Counted from the stretch's first letter, positions 17,036 through 24,886 are shown. The stretch is 24,952 bases of DNA from 79-D21 sp964521575 (GCA_964521575.1 CAZFSR010000018.1:1-24952); one strand, 5' to 3'. Numbers and translations are program-made. Notes: a model not told the origin generated them from the letters alone.

Positions 17036-17064
17036 GGGGGGCGGGTGTTCCCCGCCCCCCTTTT
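17036..17064 (+). terminator. Intra-operon hairpin with short T run
   Basis: Arms GGGGGGCGGG (17036-17045) and CCCGCCCCCC (17051-17060) flank a 5-base loop and are followed by TTTT. It lies between the Nramp-like gene and pxpB, which begins 22 bases later. With only four T residues it may be a partial terminator or attenuator that lowers pxp expression relative to the carrier, or an mRNA-stabilising 3' structure. Confidence 0.7.
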
Positions 17065-17085
17065 GCCGAAACGAGGTGAACCTTT

Positions 17086-17829
17086 ATGGAAGAAAACCCC
17101 GCCCCGCGCGTCCTGGACGCGGGGGATTCCTGCCTGGTGGCGGAATTCGGCACGACGGTCGACCGGGCTCTCAACGCGAAGGTCCAGGCCCTGAAAAACG
17201 CCCTGACGAAGAGCGGCCTCAAGGGGATCGTCGAGCTGGTCCCCACCTACCGGTCGCTGGCCGTCTACTACGATCCCTGCCTCCTCGGGCGCGAGAGCCT
17301 GAAAGGCCGGATCGAATCCCTTTGCGAAAACCTCGGCGAGGCAGGCAGCGAGGCCGGCCGCGTCGTCACGATCCCCGTCTGCTACGGCGGGGATTACGGC
17401 CCGGATCTCGAGAACGTCTGCACCCACACGGGCCTCCCGAAGGAAGAAGTGATCGCCCGGCATACGGGCCGCGACACCTACTGCTTCATGCTGGGGTTCA
17501 CCCCCGGCTTCGCCTACCTGGGGGGCATGGACGAAAGCCTTGCCACCCCCCGCCTGGAGAACCCGCGGACGGTGATCCCCGCCGGCAGCGTGGGCATCGC
17601 GGGCAAGCAGACGGGAATCTACCCCATCGACAGCCCGGGAGGGTGGCAGCTGATCGGGCGGACGCCCTTGGCGGTTTTCGATCCCCTGCGAAACCCGCCC
17701 ACCCTCGTGGAGGCCGGAGACTGGGTTCGGTTCGAGGCCGTCAGCGAGGCGGAATACGAGAAAATCCGCTTAGCGGCGAAAGCCGGGAATTACACCGTGA
17801 AAATCGCCGTGCGGAAGGAGGCCGAGTGA
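17086..17829 (+). CDS. pxpB: 5-oxoprolinase subunit PxpB (KipI family)
   Basis: A 247-residue cytosolic protein beginning at ATG 17086 after GAGGTG. It belongs to the KipI/AHS1 family: the conserved block GFTPGFAYLGGMDESLATPR, then NPRTVIPAGSVGIAGKQTGI and SPGGWQLIGRTP is intact. PxpA, PxpB and PxpC together hydrolyse 5-oxo-L-proline to L-glutamate with ATP; PxpB and PxpC form the complex that activates the substrate. In Bacillus the homologue was first known as an inhibitor of the sporulation kinase KinA, a role not expected here. Stop and next start are one base apart, so pxpB and pxpC are co-translated. Confidence 0.95.
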   Translation: MEENPAPRVLDAGDSCLVAEFGTTVDRALNAKVQALKNALTKSGLKGIVELVPTYRSLAVYYDPCLLGRESLKGRIESLCENLGEAGSEAGRVVTIPVCYGGDYGPDLENVCTHTGLPKEEVIARHTGRDTYCFMLGFTPGFAYLGGMDESLATPRLENPRTVIPAGSVGIAGKQTGIYPIDSPGGWQLIGRTPLAVFDPLRNPPTLVEAGDWVRFEAVSEAEYEKIRLAAKAGNYTVKIAVRKEAE

Positions 17830-17830
17830 C

Positions 17831-18895
17831 ATGGGCCTTTCACTGAACGTCAAAAAGGCCGGGATGAACACGACCGTCCAGGATTTCGGGCGCTGGGGAC
17901 ACCAGGCCATGGGCATGCCCGTCGCCGGGGCCATGGACCCGGAGGCCCTCGCCATCGCCAACCTGTTGGCCGGCAACGACCCGGGCGAGGCGGCCCTGGA
18001 GATCACCCTGCTGGGGCCCACGCTGGCCGTAGAGGGGGAGGGAACGGTGGCGGTTGCCGGAGCCGACCTGGGGCTGACGGTCAACGGATCTCCAGCGCCC
18101 CTCTGGACCTGCCTCTCCGTGACCAACGGCGACGTGATCTCCTTCACCGGCCCCAAGGGCAAGGGCTGCCGTGCCGTCCTGGCCGTGTCGGGCGGAATCG
18201 GCGTCCCGGCTGTCATGGGCAGCCGGTCCACCTATACGCGGGCCGCCATCGGCGGGTTCGAGGGCCGGGCCCTGAAGGCGGGCGACACCGTTTCGTGCGG
18301 CGAGCCGCCGGCGCTATGGAGGAGGACGGTCGGGTTCCGGTGCCCCGAGGAACTGAGGCCCGTCCGGGACCCGGAAGCGCCCATCCGGGCGGTGCCGGGC
18401 CCACAGGACGATGCGTTCACCGAAGAGGGGCTTGAAACTCTCTTCGGCTCGACTTACACGATCACGAACCAGGCCGACCGGATGGGCTACCGCCTCGAGG
18501 GGCCGAAGATCGTCCACAAGGCCGGCGCCGATATCGTTTCCGACGCCATTCCGCTGGGGGCGGTTCAGGTCCCCGGCCACGGGCAGCCGATCGTCATGCT
18601 GGCTGACAGGCAAACCACCGGCGGATACACGAAAGCAGCCGTGGTCCTGACGGCGGACCTGGCGGTCCTGGCCCAGCGACTGCCGGGGGAAACCGTCCGG
18701 TTTACCCGGTCGACCCCCGAGGAAGGCGCAAGGTTACTGGCCGAACGGGCTCATCGGCTGGCAGCCCTGGCGCAGCTGAGGTCCCAATACCGGGCCCGGC
18801 CGGAGGGCTTTACCGGCGGGATGCGGGTGACTTCGGGGGCTTTCAGGATGAGGTTCGGCGGAAAAACTGCCGCGATCGAATGGCAGGAACTGTAG
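17831..18895 (+). CDS. pxpC: 5-oxoprolinase subunit PxpC (KipA family, biotin-dependent carboxyltransferase-like)
   Basis: A 354-residue cytosolic protein, normal length for KipA/AHS2. The N-terminal signature GMNTTVQDFGRWGHQAMGMP and the following GAMDPEALAIANLLAGND are typical, as is the later region TNQADRMGYRLEGP with GAVQVPGHGQPIVMLADRQT. It is the partner of PxpB in ATP-dependent 5-oxoprolinase. Although the family is often labelled allophanate hydrolase subunit 2, the adjacent pxpA and DUF1445 genes and the absence of urea carboxylase favour 5-oxoprolinase. It starts one base after pxpB and ends 10 bases before pxpA. Confidence 0.95.
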   Translation: MGLSLNVKKAGMNTTVQDFGRWGHQAMGMPVAGAMDPEALAIANLLAGNDPGEAALEITLLGPTLAVEGEGTVAVAGADLGLTVNGSPAPLWTCLSVTNGDVISFTGPKGKGCRAVLAVSGGIGVPAVMGSRSTYTRAAIGGFEGRALKAGDTVSCGEPPALWRRTVGFRCPEELRPVRDPEAPIRAVPGPQDDAFTEEGLETLFGSTYTITNQADRMGYRLEGPKIVHKAGADIVSDAIPLGAVQVPGHGQPIVMLADRQTTGGYTKAAVVLTADLAVLAQRLPGETVRFTRSTPEEGARLLAERAHRLAALAQLRSQYRARPEGFTGGMRVTSGAFRMRFGGKTAAIEWQEL

Positions 18896-18905
18896 AAGGG
18901 ACGGG

Positions 18906-19688
18906 ATGGACGCAATGGCGAAAATCGACCTGAACAGCGACCTCGGAGAAAGTTTCGGGGCCTGGAAAATGGGGATGGACCGGGAGGTCCTCGCCCACGT
19001 CACCTCGGCCAACGTGGCCTGCGGCTTCCATGCCGGGGATCCGTCGGTGATGGTGAAAACCGTGAGGGCCGCCCGCGATGCCGGAGTGGCCGTGGGAGCC
19101 CATCCGGGCTACCCGGACCTGGTGGGTTTCGGGAGGCGGAACATGGCCTGCACCCCCGACGAGGTGTACGCCGACTGCCTCGTGCAGATCGGAAGCCTGG
19201 TCGCCGTCTGCCGTGCCGCCGGGGTGGGGCTGCAGCACGTGAAGCCGCACGGGGCGCTCTACAACCAGGCGGCGAAAAGCGAACCGCTGGCCGAAGCCAT
19301 CGCCTGCGCGGTGAAGGACGCCGGGGATGGGTTGATCCTGATGGGCCTGGCCAATTCCCTGTTCGAGCCGGCAGCGGCGAAAGCGGGCGTTCCCTTTGCC
19401 GCGGAAGCCTTCGCAGACCGAAGCTACCAGGCTGACGGGTCCCTCACGCCCCGTAACCAGCCGGGGGCGGTGATCCACGACCCCGAACTGGCGGCGGCCC
19501 GAGTCGTCCGGATGGCGACCGAGGGCGTGGTGGAAACCGCGGACGGCAAGCTCATCCATTTCAGGCCCCATTCCGTCTGCCTCCATGGGGACAACCCGGA
19601 AGCGGTCGCCCTGGCCGCCCGCATCAAGGGCGCCCTGGTCGAAGCAGGCGTGACCGTGACCACCATCAAGGAGGTGCTTTCCGCATGA
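18906..19688 (+). CDS. pxpA: 5-oxoprolinase subunit PxpA (LamB/YcsF family)
   Basis: A 260-residue cytosolic protein with the diagnostic start IDLNSDLGESFGAWKMG and the metal/active-site-rich VTSANVACGFHAGDPSVM, then VGAHPGYPDLVGFGRR and HVKPHGALYNQ. It is the subunit thought to carry out ring opening in 5-oxoprolinase. ATG 18906 has a good AAGGGA site 4 bases upstream; the alternative ATG at 18915 (MAKIDLN) matches the usual family start better but is 13 bases from that site, so the true length could be 257. The stop overlaps the next gene start (ATGA). Confidence 0.95.
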   Translation: MDAMAKIDLNSDLGESFGAWKMGMDREVLAHVTSANVACGFHAGDPSVMVKTVRAARDAGVAVGAHPGYPDLVGFGRRNMACTPDEVYADCLVQIGSLVAVCRAAGVGLQHVKPHGALYNQAAKSEPLAEAIACAVKDAGDGLILMGLANSLFEPAAAKAGVPFAAEAFADRSYQADGSLTPRNQPGAVIHDPELAAARVVRMATEGVVETADGKLIHFRPHSVCLHGDNPEAVALAARIKGALVEAGVTVTTIKEVLSA

Positions 19689-20488
19689 CCCTGACCATGG
19701 AAGACCTGGCCCACGTTTCCCCCGGGGAAGCCCGGGAGGCGATCCGCGCCGGGAAGTGGCGTCGCCCGACCTCGGGGCTCTGCCGGGGCCGCGTGCAGGC
19801 GAACCTCGTGATCCTGCCGAAAGAATGGGCCTACGACTTCCTCGTGTTCGCCCAGAGAAACCCGAAACCCTGCCCCATCCTGGACGTGACCGAGCCGGGC
19901 GATCCCGAGCCGCGCCTGGTGGCCCCGGGGGCGGACCTGCGGACCGACATCCCGAAGTACCGCGTGTGGAAAGACGGGAAACTGGCCGCCGAACCCGAAA
20001 ATATCCTCGAATACTGGCGGGACGACCTCGTGGCGTTCCTGCTGGGCTGCTCGTTCTCCTTCGAGGGGGCGCTGCTCGAGGCGGGCGTCCCCGTTCGGCA
20101 CATCGAGCTGGGGCTGAACGTCCCCATGTACCAGACCAACCTCCCCTGCAAGCCCGCGGGGAGGCTTTCGGGCCCCATGGTCGTGAGCATGCGCCCGATC
20201 CCCCACGCCCTCGTGCCCAAGGCCGTGCTCTGCACGGGGCGCTTCCCGTCGGTCCACGGAGCGCCGGTCCACATCGGCGACCCGTCCTCCATCGGCATCG
20301 CGGACGTGGGCAAACCCGACTTTGGGCAGGCTGTTCCCATCCACGACGGGGAAGTGCCGGTCTTCTGGGCCTGCGGCGTGACCCCACAGGCGGCGCTGAT
20401 GGCGAGCAAGCCGCCCTTCGCGATCACCCACGCGCCCGGCCACATGTTCCTCTGCGACCCGAAAGATTCAGACTACGCGGTTTTCTAG
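19685..20488 (+). CDS. DUF1445/YcsI putative hydro-lyase
   Basis: A 267-residue cytosolic protein, full length for the YcsI/DUF1445 family. The family block VQANLVILPKEWAYDFLVFA followed by RNPKPCPILDVTEPGDP is intact, and the C-terminal region VFWACGVTPQAALM with ITHAPGHMFLCD is typical. The same domain forms the C-terminal part of mammalian D-glutamate cyclase, which converts D-glutamate to 5-oxo-D-proline, so a role in D-glutamate/5-oxoproline interconversion fits the operon (inference). Its start overlaps the pxpA stop by 4 bases. A bidirectional terminator follows 15 bases after the stop. Confidence 0.92.
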   Translation: MTLTMEDLAHVSPGEAREAIRAGKWRRPTSGLCRGRVQANLVILPKEWAYDFLVFAQRNPKPCPILDVTEPGDPEPRLVAPGADLRTDIPKYRVWKDGKLAAEPENILEYWRDDLVAFLLGCSFSFEGALLEAGVPVRHIELGLNVPMYQTNLPCKPAGRLSGPMVVSMRPIPHALVPKAVLCTGRFPSVHGAPVHIGDPSSIGIADVGKPDFGQAVPIHDGEVPVFWACGVTPQAALMASKPPFAITHAPGHMFLCDPKDSDYAVF

Positions 20489-20502
20489 CAAGAAAGGAAA
20501 AG

Positions 20503-20534
20503 AAAGGCGGGGGCCCAAAAGCCCCCGCCTTTTT
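20503..20534. terminator. Bidirectional terminator between the pxp operon and SLH porin
   Basis: Arms AAAGGCGGGGGC (20503-20514) and GCCCCCGCCTTT (20521-20532) with a 6-base loop; five T residues follow on the plus strand, and on the minus strand the hairpin is followed by TTTCTTTT. It serves the pxp operon on the plus strand and the porin on the minus strand, whose stop is at 20548. A related hairpin with a compensating base change occurs at 24811-24842. Confidence 0.92.
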
Positions 20535-20576
20535 CGCGCCGATCGGCCTAGAAATTGACCGTGGTGCGGAACCAGA
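20526..20576. repeat. 51-bp direct repeat, copy 1 (porin 3' end and terminator tail)
   Basis: These 51 bases are identical to 24836-24886, in the same orientation, 4310 bases away. The block covers part of the terminator arm, the T run, the spacer, the porin stop codon and its last eight to nine codons (ending WFRTTVNF). It marks a second porin copy at the right edge of the window. Confidence 0.9.
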
Positions 20577-22017
20577 TCATGTTGTCGTCGTACTCGCCGT
20601 TGTAGTCGAAGAAGGAGATGGCCGCCGGCTCACCGAGGTCGACGTAGTCGTACCCCAGCTCGAACCAGAGGTTCGGCGTGTAGTTGTAGCGAACGCTGAC
20701 CGTGTACTGCTTGTAATCGCAGAACATCATCGCCATCTGCCCGTCTATGATTCCCAGCGCGAATCCGTTGTCCACGTCGAAATCCAAGTAGCGGACATAG
20801 GTCCACCATTTGTCGTTCCACTTCTGCTTCGCGACGATGTTCAGGACCCTAACATCGGCGAAGGTGGACTCCAGGAAGGAGTTTTTCAATGTTTCCGCGT
20901 TAAGGGTCCAGGCATAGGGGTCGGCGTTGCGGAAGTAGAACCCGCGGTCGATCTGGGCATACTCGACCCAGAGGTCAGTGAACTTCAGAGCGTCCTGCTT
21001 GACCTCGAGGATCGCCTTCCACGCGTTGGCGTCCCATGCGCTGTCCTGGCTGAAGTACTGCCCCTTGAAGGCGATGTTCTCGTTGAAGTTCACGATCAGG
21101 TCGCCCCAAAGGGTGGAAAGGTCTTCTTTCCCCTCCTGGTAGTCGTACTTCACGTAGTTGGCGGCCGCGTGGAAGTTCTCGTTGAAGTCGAAGGCCAGGC
21201 GGGCGCCGTAGCGGTAGTAGTCGGAGTAGAAATCCTCTTCTTCGTCATGGGCGACGAACATCTCGAAGCTGCCCTGCTCGAAGGGCTTCTTGAACCAGAT
21301 CGCCGTGGCCATCGGGTCAAAGTCGGTGACGTAGGCATCGTTCATGAAGTAGCCGGCGAAGTCGGTCGCGTAAAAGTCGCCTTCCCAGTCAAGCGGGAAG
21401 CGCCCCACCTGGGCGGTGATGTCCCAGGGGAACTGGATCGTCGCGTAGGCCCGGACCACGTCGAGGGAATTGCCGCCGCCTCCCTGCAGGCGGACGTTCA
21501 GCATCACCTTGTCGTCGACGTATTTCACGATGTTCCAGCGGAAACGGTCGACGCTCCAGTTGGAATCCTGGTCGACGCCCCAGGGGTTGACGTCGCCGTC
21601 GACCCACTTGGCCGTGAAACGGAAGTTGCCGCTGAACTTCCAGCCGCCGATCCTCTCCTCGAGGAGGGCAACCCGGGCATCCAGCTTGTCCACCTTCACG
21701 CCCAGCGCGTCCAGCTCGCTCTTGAACTCCACCACCAGCTTCTTCAGCAGTTCCAGGTCCTGCTTGCTGGCCTTCTCCATGTCGATGTTGGCCAGCATGC
21801 GGGCCACGACGGCCGCCATCTCGTAGCGGGTGGCCGCCTGGGGTCCCTTGAAGGAACCGTCCGGGTAACCCACCAGCTTGCCCCTCGCGGCCAGCTGCGC
21901 CACGGCGTCATAGGCCCAGTGCCCCGTGGGCACGTCGGCGAACGGGTTCGCGGCGAACGCCGGGGCGGCGAAGGCCACGAGGGCCGCGACTGCGATCAAT
22001 GCAAAAATCTTCTTCAT
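20548..22017 (-). CDS. SLH-domain outer-membrane porin
   Basis: A 489-residue protein from ATG 22017, preceded at 11 bases by AAGGGGG. Residues 1-22 are a signal peptide (MKKIFALIAVAALVAFAAPA with AFA cleavage). An SLH domain follows (about 24-76: NPFADVPTGHWAYDAVAQLA, GYPDGSFKGPQAATRYEMAA), which should bind the cell-wall layer. A coiled coil (about 78-115) leads to a long antiparallel beta barrel ending in the aromatic C-terminal strand IWFRTTVNF, whose terminal Phe is an outer-membrane insertion signal. This SLH-coil-barrel plan links outer membrane to peptidoglycan and is typical of abundant envelope porins in Synergistota and relatives. It has its own promoter candidate and a leader of over 200 bases. 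Confidence 0.92.
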   Translation of the reverse strand: MKKIFALIAVAALVAFAAPAFAANPFADVPTGHWAYDAVAQLAARGKLVGYPDGSFKGPQAATRYEMAAVVARMLANIDMEKASKQDLELLKKLVVEFKSELDALGVKVDKLDARVALLEERIGGWKFSGNFRFTAKWVDGDVNPWGVDQDSNWSVDRFRWNIVKYVDDKVMLNVRLQGGGGNSLDVVRAYATIQFPWDITAQVGRFPLDWEGDFYATDFAGYFMNDAYVTDFDPMATAIWFKKPFEQGSFEMFVAHDEEEDFYSDYYRYGARLAFDFNENFHAAANYVKYDYQEGKEDLSTLWGDLIVNFNENIAFKGQYFSQDSAWDANAWKAILEVKQDALKFTDLWVEYAQIDRGFYFRNADPYAWTLNAETLKNSFLESTFADVRVLNIVAKQKWNDKWWTYVRYLDFDVDNGFALGIIDGQMAMMFCDYKQYTVSVRYNYTPNLWFELGYDYVDLGEPAAISFFDYNGEYDDNMIWFRTTVNF

Positions 22018-22235
22018 GTGATGGTCAACCCCCTTGGTTGTGGTTGTTCGCGGTCTTTCCGGGGGTTAAGGCCAAGCAGGCCTGTGAAGTGTCCTCGTTC
22101 CCTTCAGCACCTGTGCTCTTCCCTTCCCTCTCCGGGCCGATCCGCCTTCCAAATCCGCTCTCCCTTGTTGGCTGGGGGTTGGTGCACCTCCTTTCCTGCC
22201 TTCCGGGGTCACAGCGGACATCGAAGCACTTGTTC
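22018..22235 (-). promoter_or_regulatory. Long 5' leader of the porin gene
   Basis: If transcription starts just after the -10 at 22236, the leader is about 210 bases without a credible gene. A 7-base stem (GGGGGTT with AACCCCC, plus-strand 22027-22033 and 22061-22067) with a 27-base loop would pair the porin ribosome-binding G run, so it could regulate translation or mRNA stability. An additional strong AAAGGAGGTG occurs inside the leader but lies directly against a GTG with no spacing. Confidence 0.35.
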
Positions 22236-22264
22236 AGCATAGGACCTGCTTCATCATTTTACAA
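22236..22264 (-). promoter_or_regulatory. Candidate sigma-70-type promoter of the porin gene
   Basis: On the minus strand TTGTAA (22264-22259) and TATGCT (22241-22236) are separated by exactly 17 bases, each matching the -35 and -10 consensus at four of six positions. The surrounding sequence is A/T-rich compared with the rest of the window. It lies just downstream of the decayed methyltransferase gene and points to the porin. Confidence 0.55.
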
Positions 22265-22279
22265 GAGAATCGGTTTTCT

Positions 22280-22840
22280 TTACGCCTGCATGAATATTTG
22301 TCCCTTATCCTCAACGATCTTTCCAGGCACGGATGACGCTTCTCCTGAGACACGGCGGTTGCCATTCTCCCAAGTCACGGATCATGTAGCCCGGAGGAGA
22401 CTCCCGATTGCCTGTTCGTCATTCTGCGCGTGGTAGCGGCAGACCTACAGCCCCAGTTTGCCGGGGCGGGGCAGGATCGCTCGAGCCCCGCGGAGAACCT
22501 CCCTTTCCATGCCCTCGACATCCATCCGGACGTACCCTATTTCCTCTTACCGATCGGAAAAGATCGAGTCGAGGCATGACGTCGAAGCCCCGTCGCGGTC
22601 GGAGAAACGCCGGTTCAAAAGCTGGACGCGGCTGAGTTCCCCCCGGGACGGCTGGGGAATGGGCCCCACGGGGTGGTATCGCAGGAAATTCAGGACCTCC
22701 CGTATCTCCCGGCCCGCCGAAGGCTCGAAGTAACGCAGGATTTCCCTCCCGGATCCGAACCTCCTGCAACTTCCGGAGATAGTGCTTGATTTCTTTTCCA
22801 GTCAAGGGCTTTCCGGGATGAAGGCCTTGAGACGGTTCAT
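22280..22840 (-). pseudogene. Decayed FkbM-family methyltransferase
   Basis: No intact gene exists here, but minus-strand translation shows fragments of an FkbM-type methyltransferase. From ATG 22840 one frame reads MNRLKAFIPESP, stops, and continues in a second frame from TGKEIKHYLRKLQEVRIREG; a third frame then gives YFEPSAGREIREVLNFLRYH. The C-terminal part has LNRRFSDRDG, CLDSIF and the family hallmark YVRMDVEGMEREVLRGARAI. In-frame stops lie at 22547-22549, 22445-22447 and 22382-22384. The S-adenosylmethionine-binding core expected between the two halves is absent, so an internal deletion joined the ends. It begins 14 bases after the epimerase stop, as the former last gene of a glycan operon. 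It covers most of the otherwise gene-free stretch 22018-22853. Confidence 0.75.
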
Positions 22841-22853
22841 GGCTGCCAAATCG

Positions 22854-23845
22854 CTAGTGCTCAACCGAAGTCTCTTTTCCCGTAGAGTTTTCCTTCGCCA
22901 CCATCCTGCGAATCCAGTCGTAGGTCCTCTCAAGCCCCTTCTCCAGGGTGACCCGGGGTTCCCACCCAAGTTCCCGGCGGGCCAGGCCCAGGTCCGCATT
23001 CCGTCCCCTCACTCCCTGCGGCGCTTCGCGTACGTAGTTCCTCGAGAGGGTCTTGCCGGCGATCCTGGTGATGATGTCGGCAAGTTCGTCAACTGAGACA
23101 AGGCGATCCGAGCCGATATTGACAGGGGTCCTGCAGTTCGAGGCCATAAGGGCCAGGATGCCATCGACGCAATCGTCGATATAGCAGTAGGAACGGGTCT
23201 GCTTTCCGTCGCCCCAGATATCCAGGGTCCCCCCGTCCAGAGCCTCGGCGACCTTCCGGCATAGAGCTGCGGGCGCCTTCTCCCGGCCTCCGGCGTAAGT
23301 CCCTTCGGGGCCATAGATGTTGTGGAACCGTGCCAGGCGGACATCCAGCCTGTAATCCCGGGCGTAGGCCTCGGCCATCTTCTCGGTGAACAGCTTTTCC
23401 CAACCGTAGAAACTGTCGGGGTCGGCCGGCAAGGCATCCTCTTCGCGAAGCGGCATGACCTCCGCCTCCAACTGGCGGTATTCCGGGTAAACACAGGCCG
23501 AGGAAGAGAAGAAGAAGCGGCTGACCCCGTTTTCAGCCGAGGCCTGCAACATGTGCGCGTTGATCAGGACGTTGTCGTGTGCCACATCGGCCCCGACGGA
23601 GGTGATGAAACCGATGCCACCCATGTTGGCGGCAAGGTTGTATACCTCTTCGATCCCCTCGGTGGCCGCAAGGCAGGCTTCCCTGCACCGGAGGTCCAGC
23701 GTCACCCGCTCGGACCAGTAATCTTCTTTCATGTACCCGTCCCACTTGATGTCGGCCACACGAACGAAATGCCCCTGTCCCTTCAGGACCCGGGCCAGGT
23801 GACTCCCGATGAACCCCCCGCACCCGTTACGAGTATCCGAGCCAC
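22854..23845 (-). CDS. GDP-mannose 3',5'-epimerase-like NAD-dependent epimerase, with one-base frameshift
   Basis: An extended short-chain dehydrogenase. The uninterrupted frame runs 23759-22854 (301 codons) but lacks the NAD-binding glycine motif. That motif is encoded just upstream in another frame: GTG 23845, six bases after GAGGGAGGGG, reads MARILVTGAGG, and the main frame continues FIGSHLARVLKGQGHFVRVA. The switch is at a run of six C (23814-23819); seven would restore one 330-residue protein. Internal features match plant GDP-mannose 3',5'-epimerase: MGGIGFI, SSACVYPE with the catalytic Cys, YGWEK, and FHNIYGPEGTYAGGREKAPA with the catalytic Lys, then WGDGKQTRSYCYIDD. It probably makes a nucleotide sugar for surface glycan. 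Either the gene is broken or the run is a sequence error; UDP-glucose epimerase-like activity is the alternative. Confidence 0.82.
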
Positions 23846-23869
23846 GCCGAGCCCCTCCCTCTCTTCAGC

Positions 23870-24766
23870 TCAATCCTTCCCGCATTCACACCCGGGAAGG
23901 AGACGATCCAGCCCCAGGAGAAGCCTCCCCGCCAGCCGCCTGCCAGGGGATCCCCCGGGAAAGTGGATATGGATGCCTTTCCTTCGGAACCGGAATACGG
24001 GTTCGACCACACCGTTTCTCAGGACATGGGTTGCGTCGCTGAGGCGGAAATCCACATCCCCCGCCAGTTCGATATTGAGGCGGTTTTCCTCTCCTTTTGC
24101 GATGACGCGCCCGGATTCGTCCACCTTCATGCCCGGAACGTGGCCATAGCCGTGGTTCTGGTGGATCGCCAACACGGATGGGGACGCATCGACCAGGATC
24201 CCTCCGCGCCGGACAGCCTCCCGCAGGAGCCAGTTATCCCACCTCATCCTCCCGATGGAAAATGGAGGCAGGCCAACCAGGAAACCTTTCGGAAAAACAA
24301 AGTAATCGATCCCGCAAGGGGGATGCAGAACCCCGTCCCTGCGGGCCCGGGCTTTCAAAGTGTCTGCTGCGCCGCCCGTAAAATCGAGCCTTTCGGTGAC
24401 ATCCAGGTCCCAGCGCTGTCCTCCCATGAGAAATGGACCGCCAAGAGCGGCCCCGATCCGCACAGCTTCCATGAAATCACGGAAGAGAAGGATATCCGCG
24501 TTCACATAGCAGACCAGGTCATTTGCCGCGAGGGCCTGGGCCTTTTCGAAAAGGTCGCTGGCTAGGGGCGTGCCGAAAGCGCTGCGCAGGGTATCTCCCC
24601 CGTGCCGGGCCCCGACTTCCTCGCAAGCCTCCCGTGCGCCGGGCTCATCCCCGAAAACCAGGATCTCGACCTTCGGATCCAGATTCGCCCAGGAACGGAG
24701 GGCGTTCATCTGGATCAAGCCGTCATGCCCCCTGAAAGGTTTGGGGGTGGTAAAGAGTGTCAGCAT
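23870..24766 (-). CDS. Putative glycosyltransferase
   Basis: A 298-residue protein starting at ATG 24766 (MLTLFTTPKPFRGHDGLIQM); the frame is open upstream but runs through the terminator hairpin, so I reject the longer form. No clear Shine-Dalgarno is seen. The N-terminal half looks like a GT-A nucleotide-sugar fold: alternating strands (VEILVFGDEPG) and a DxD-like element LVCYVNADILLF (Asn-Ala-Asp 89-91). The segment PPCGIDYFVFPKGF, then RWDNWLL and AIHQNHGYGH are probably substrate-binding parts. I recognise the general type rather than a named family. It is followed 24 bases later by the epimerase, with which it likely forms a surface-glycan operon. Confidence 0.65.
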   Translation of the reverse strand: MLTLFTTPKPFRGHDGLIQMNALRSWANLDPKVEILVFGDEPGAREACEEVGARHGGDTLRSAFGTPLASDLFEKAQALAANDLVCYVNADILLFRDFMEAVRIGAALGGPFLMGGQRWDLDVTERLDFTGGAADTLKARARRDGVLHPPCGIDYFVFPKGFLVGLPPFSIGRMRWDNWLLREAVRRGGILVDASPSVLAIHQNHGYGHVPGMKVDESGRVIAKGEENRLNIELAGDVDFRLSDATHVLRNGVVEPVFRFRRKGIHIHFPGGSPGRRLAGRLLLGLDRLLPGCECGKD

Positions 24767-24810
24767 GGCATAAAGGATAATGCAGGTGGGGAAGAGAGGG
24801 AAGGATCGAA

Positions 24811-24842
24811 AAAGGCGAGGACCTAGAAAAGCCCTCGCCTTT
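24811..24842. terminator. Terminator of the truncated second porin copy
   Basis: Arms AAAGGCGAGG (24811-24820) and CCTCGCCTTT (24833-24842) form a hairpin with T-rich sequence on both sides. Compared with the hairpin at 20503-20532, a G-C pair has become an A-T pair (A24818 with T24835), a compensating change. On the minus strand it follows the porin remnant and precedes the glycosyltransferase. Confidence 0.8.
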
Positions 24843-24886
24843 TTCGCGCCGATCGGCCTAGAAATTGACCGTGGTGCGGAACCAGA
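24836..24886. repeat. 51-bp direct repeat, copy 2
   Basis: Identical to 20526-20576 in the same orientation; the match ends at the sixth base of ACCAGA, after which the two copies diverge. Confidence 0.9.

Noticed and set aside
19756..22242. 828-codon plus-strand frame across the hydro-lyase, terminator and porin
   Set aside because: Runs through a bidirectional terminator and is antisense to the porin; valine/glutamate-rich shadow.
22419..22805. 128-codon minus-strand frame upstream of the porin as an intact gene
   Set aside because: Only its first part matches the FkbM-like remnant; the rest is an out-of-frame reading of the decayed methyltransferase.
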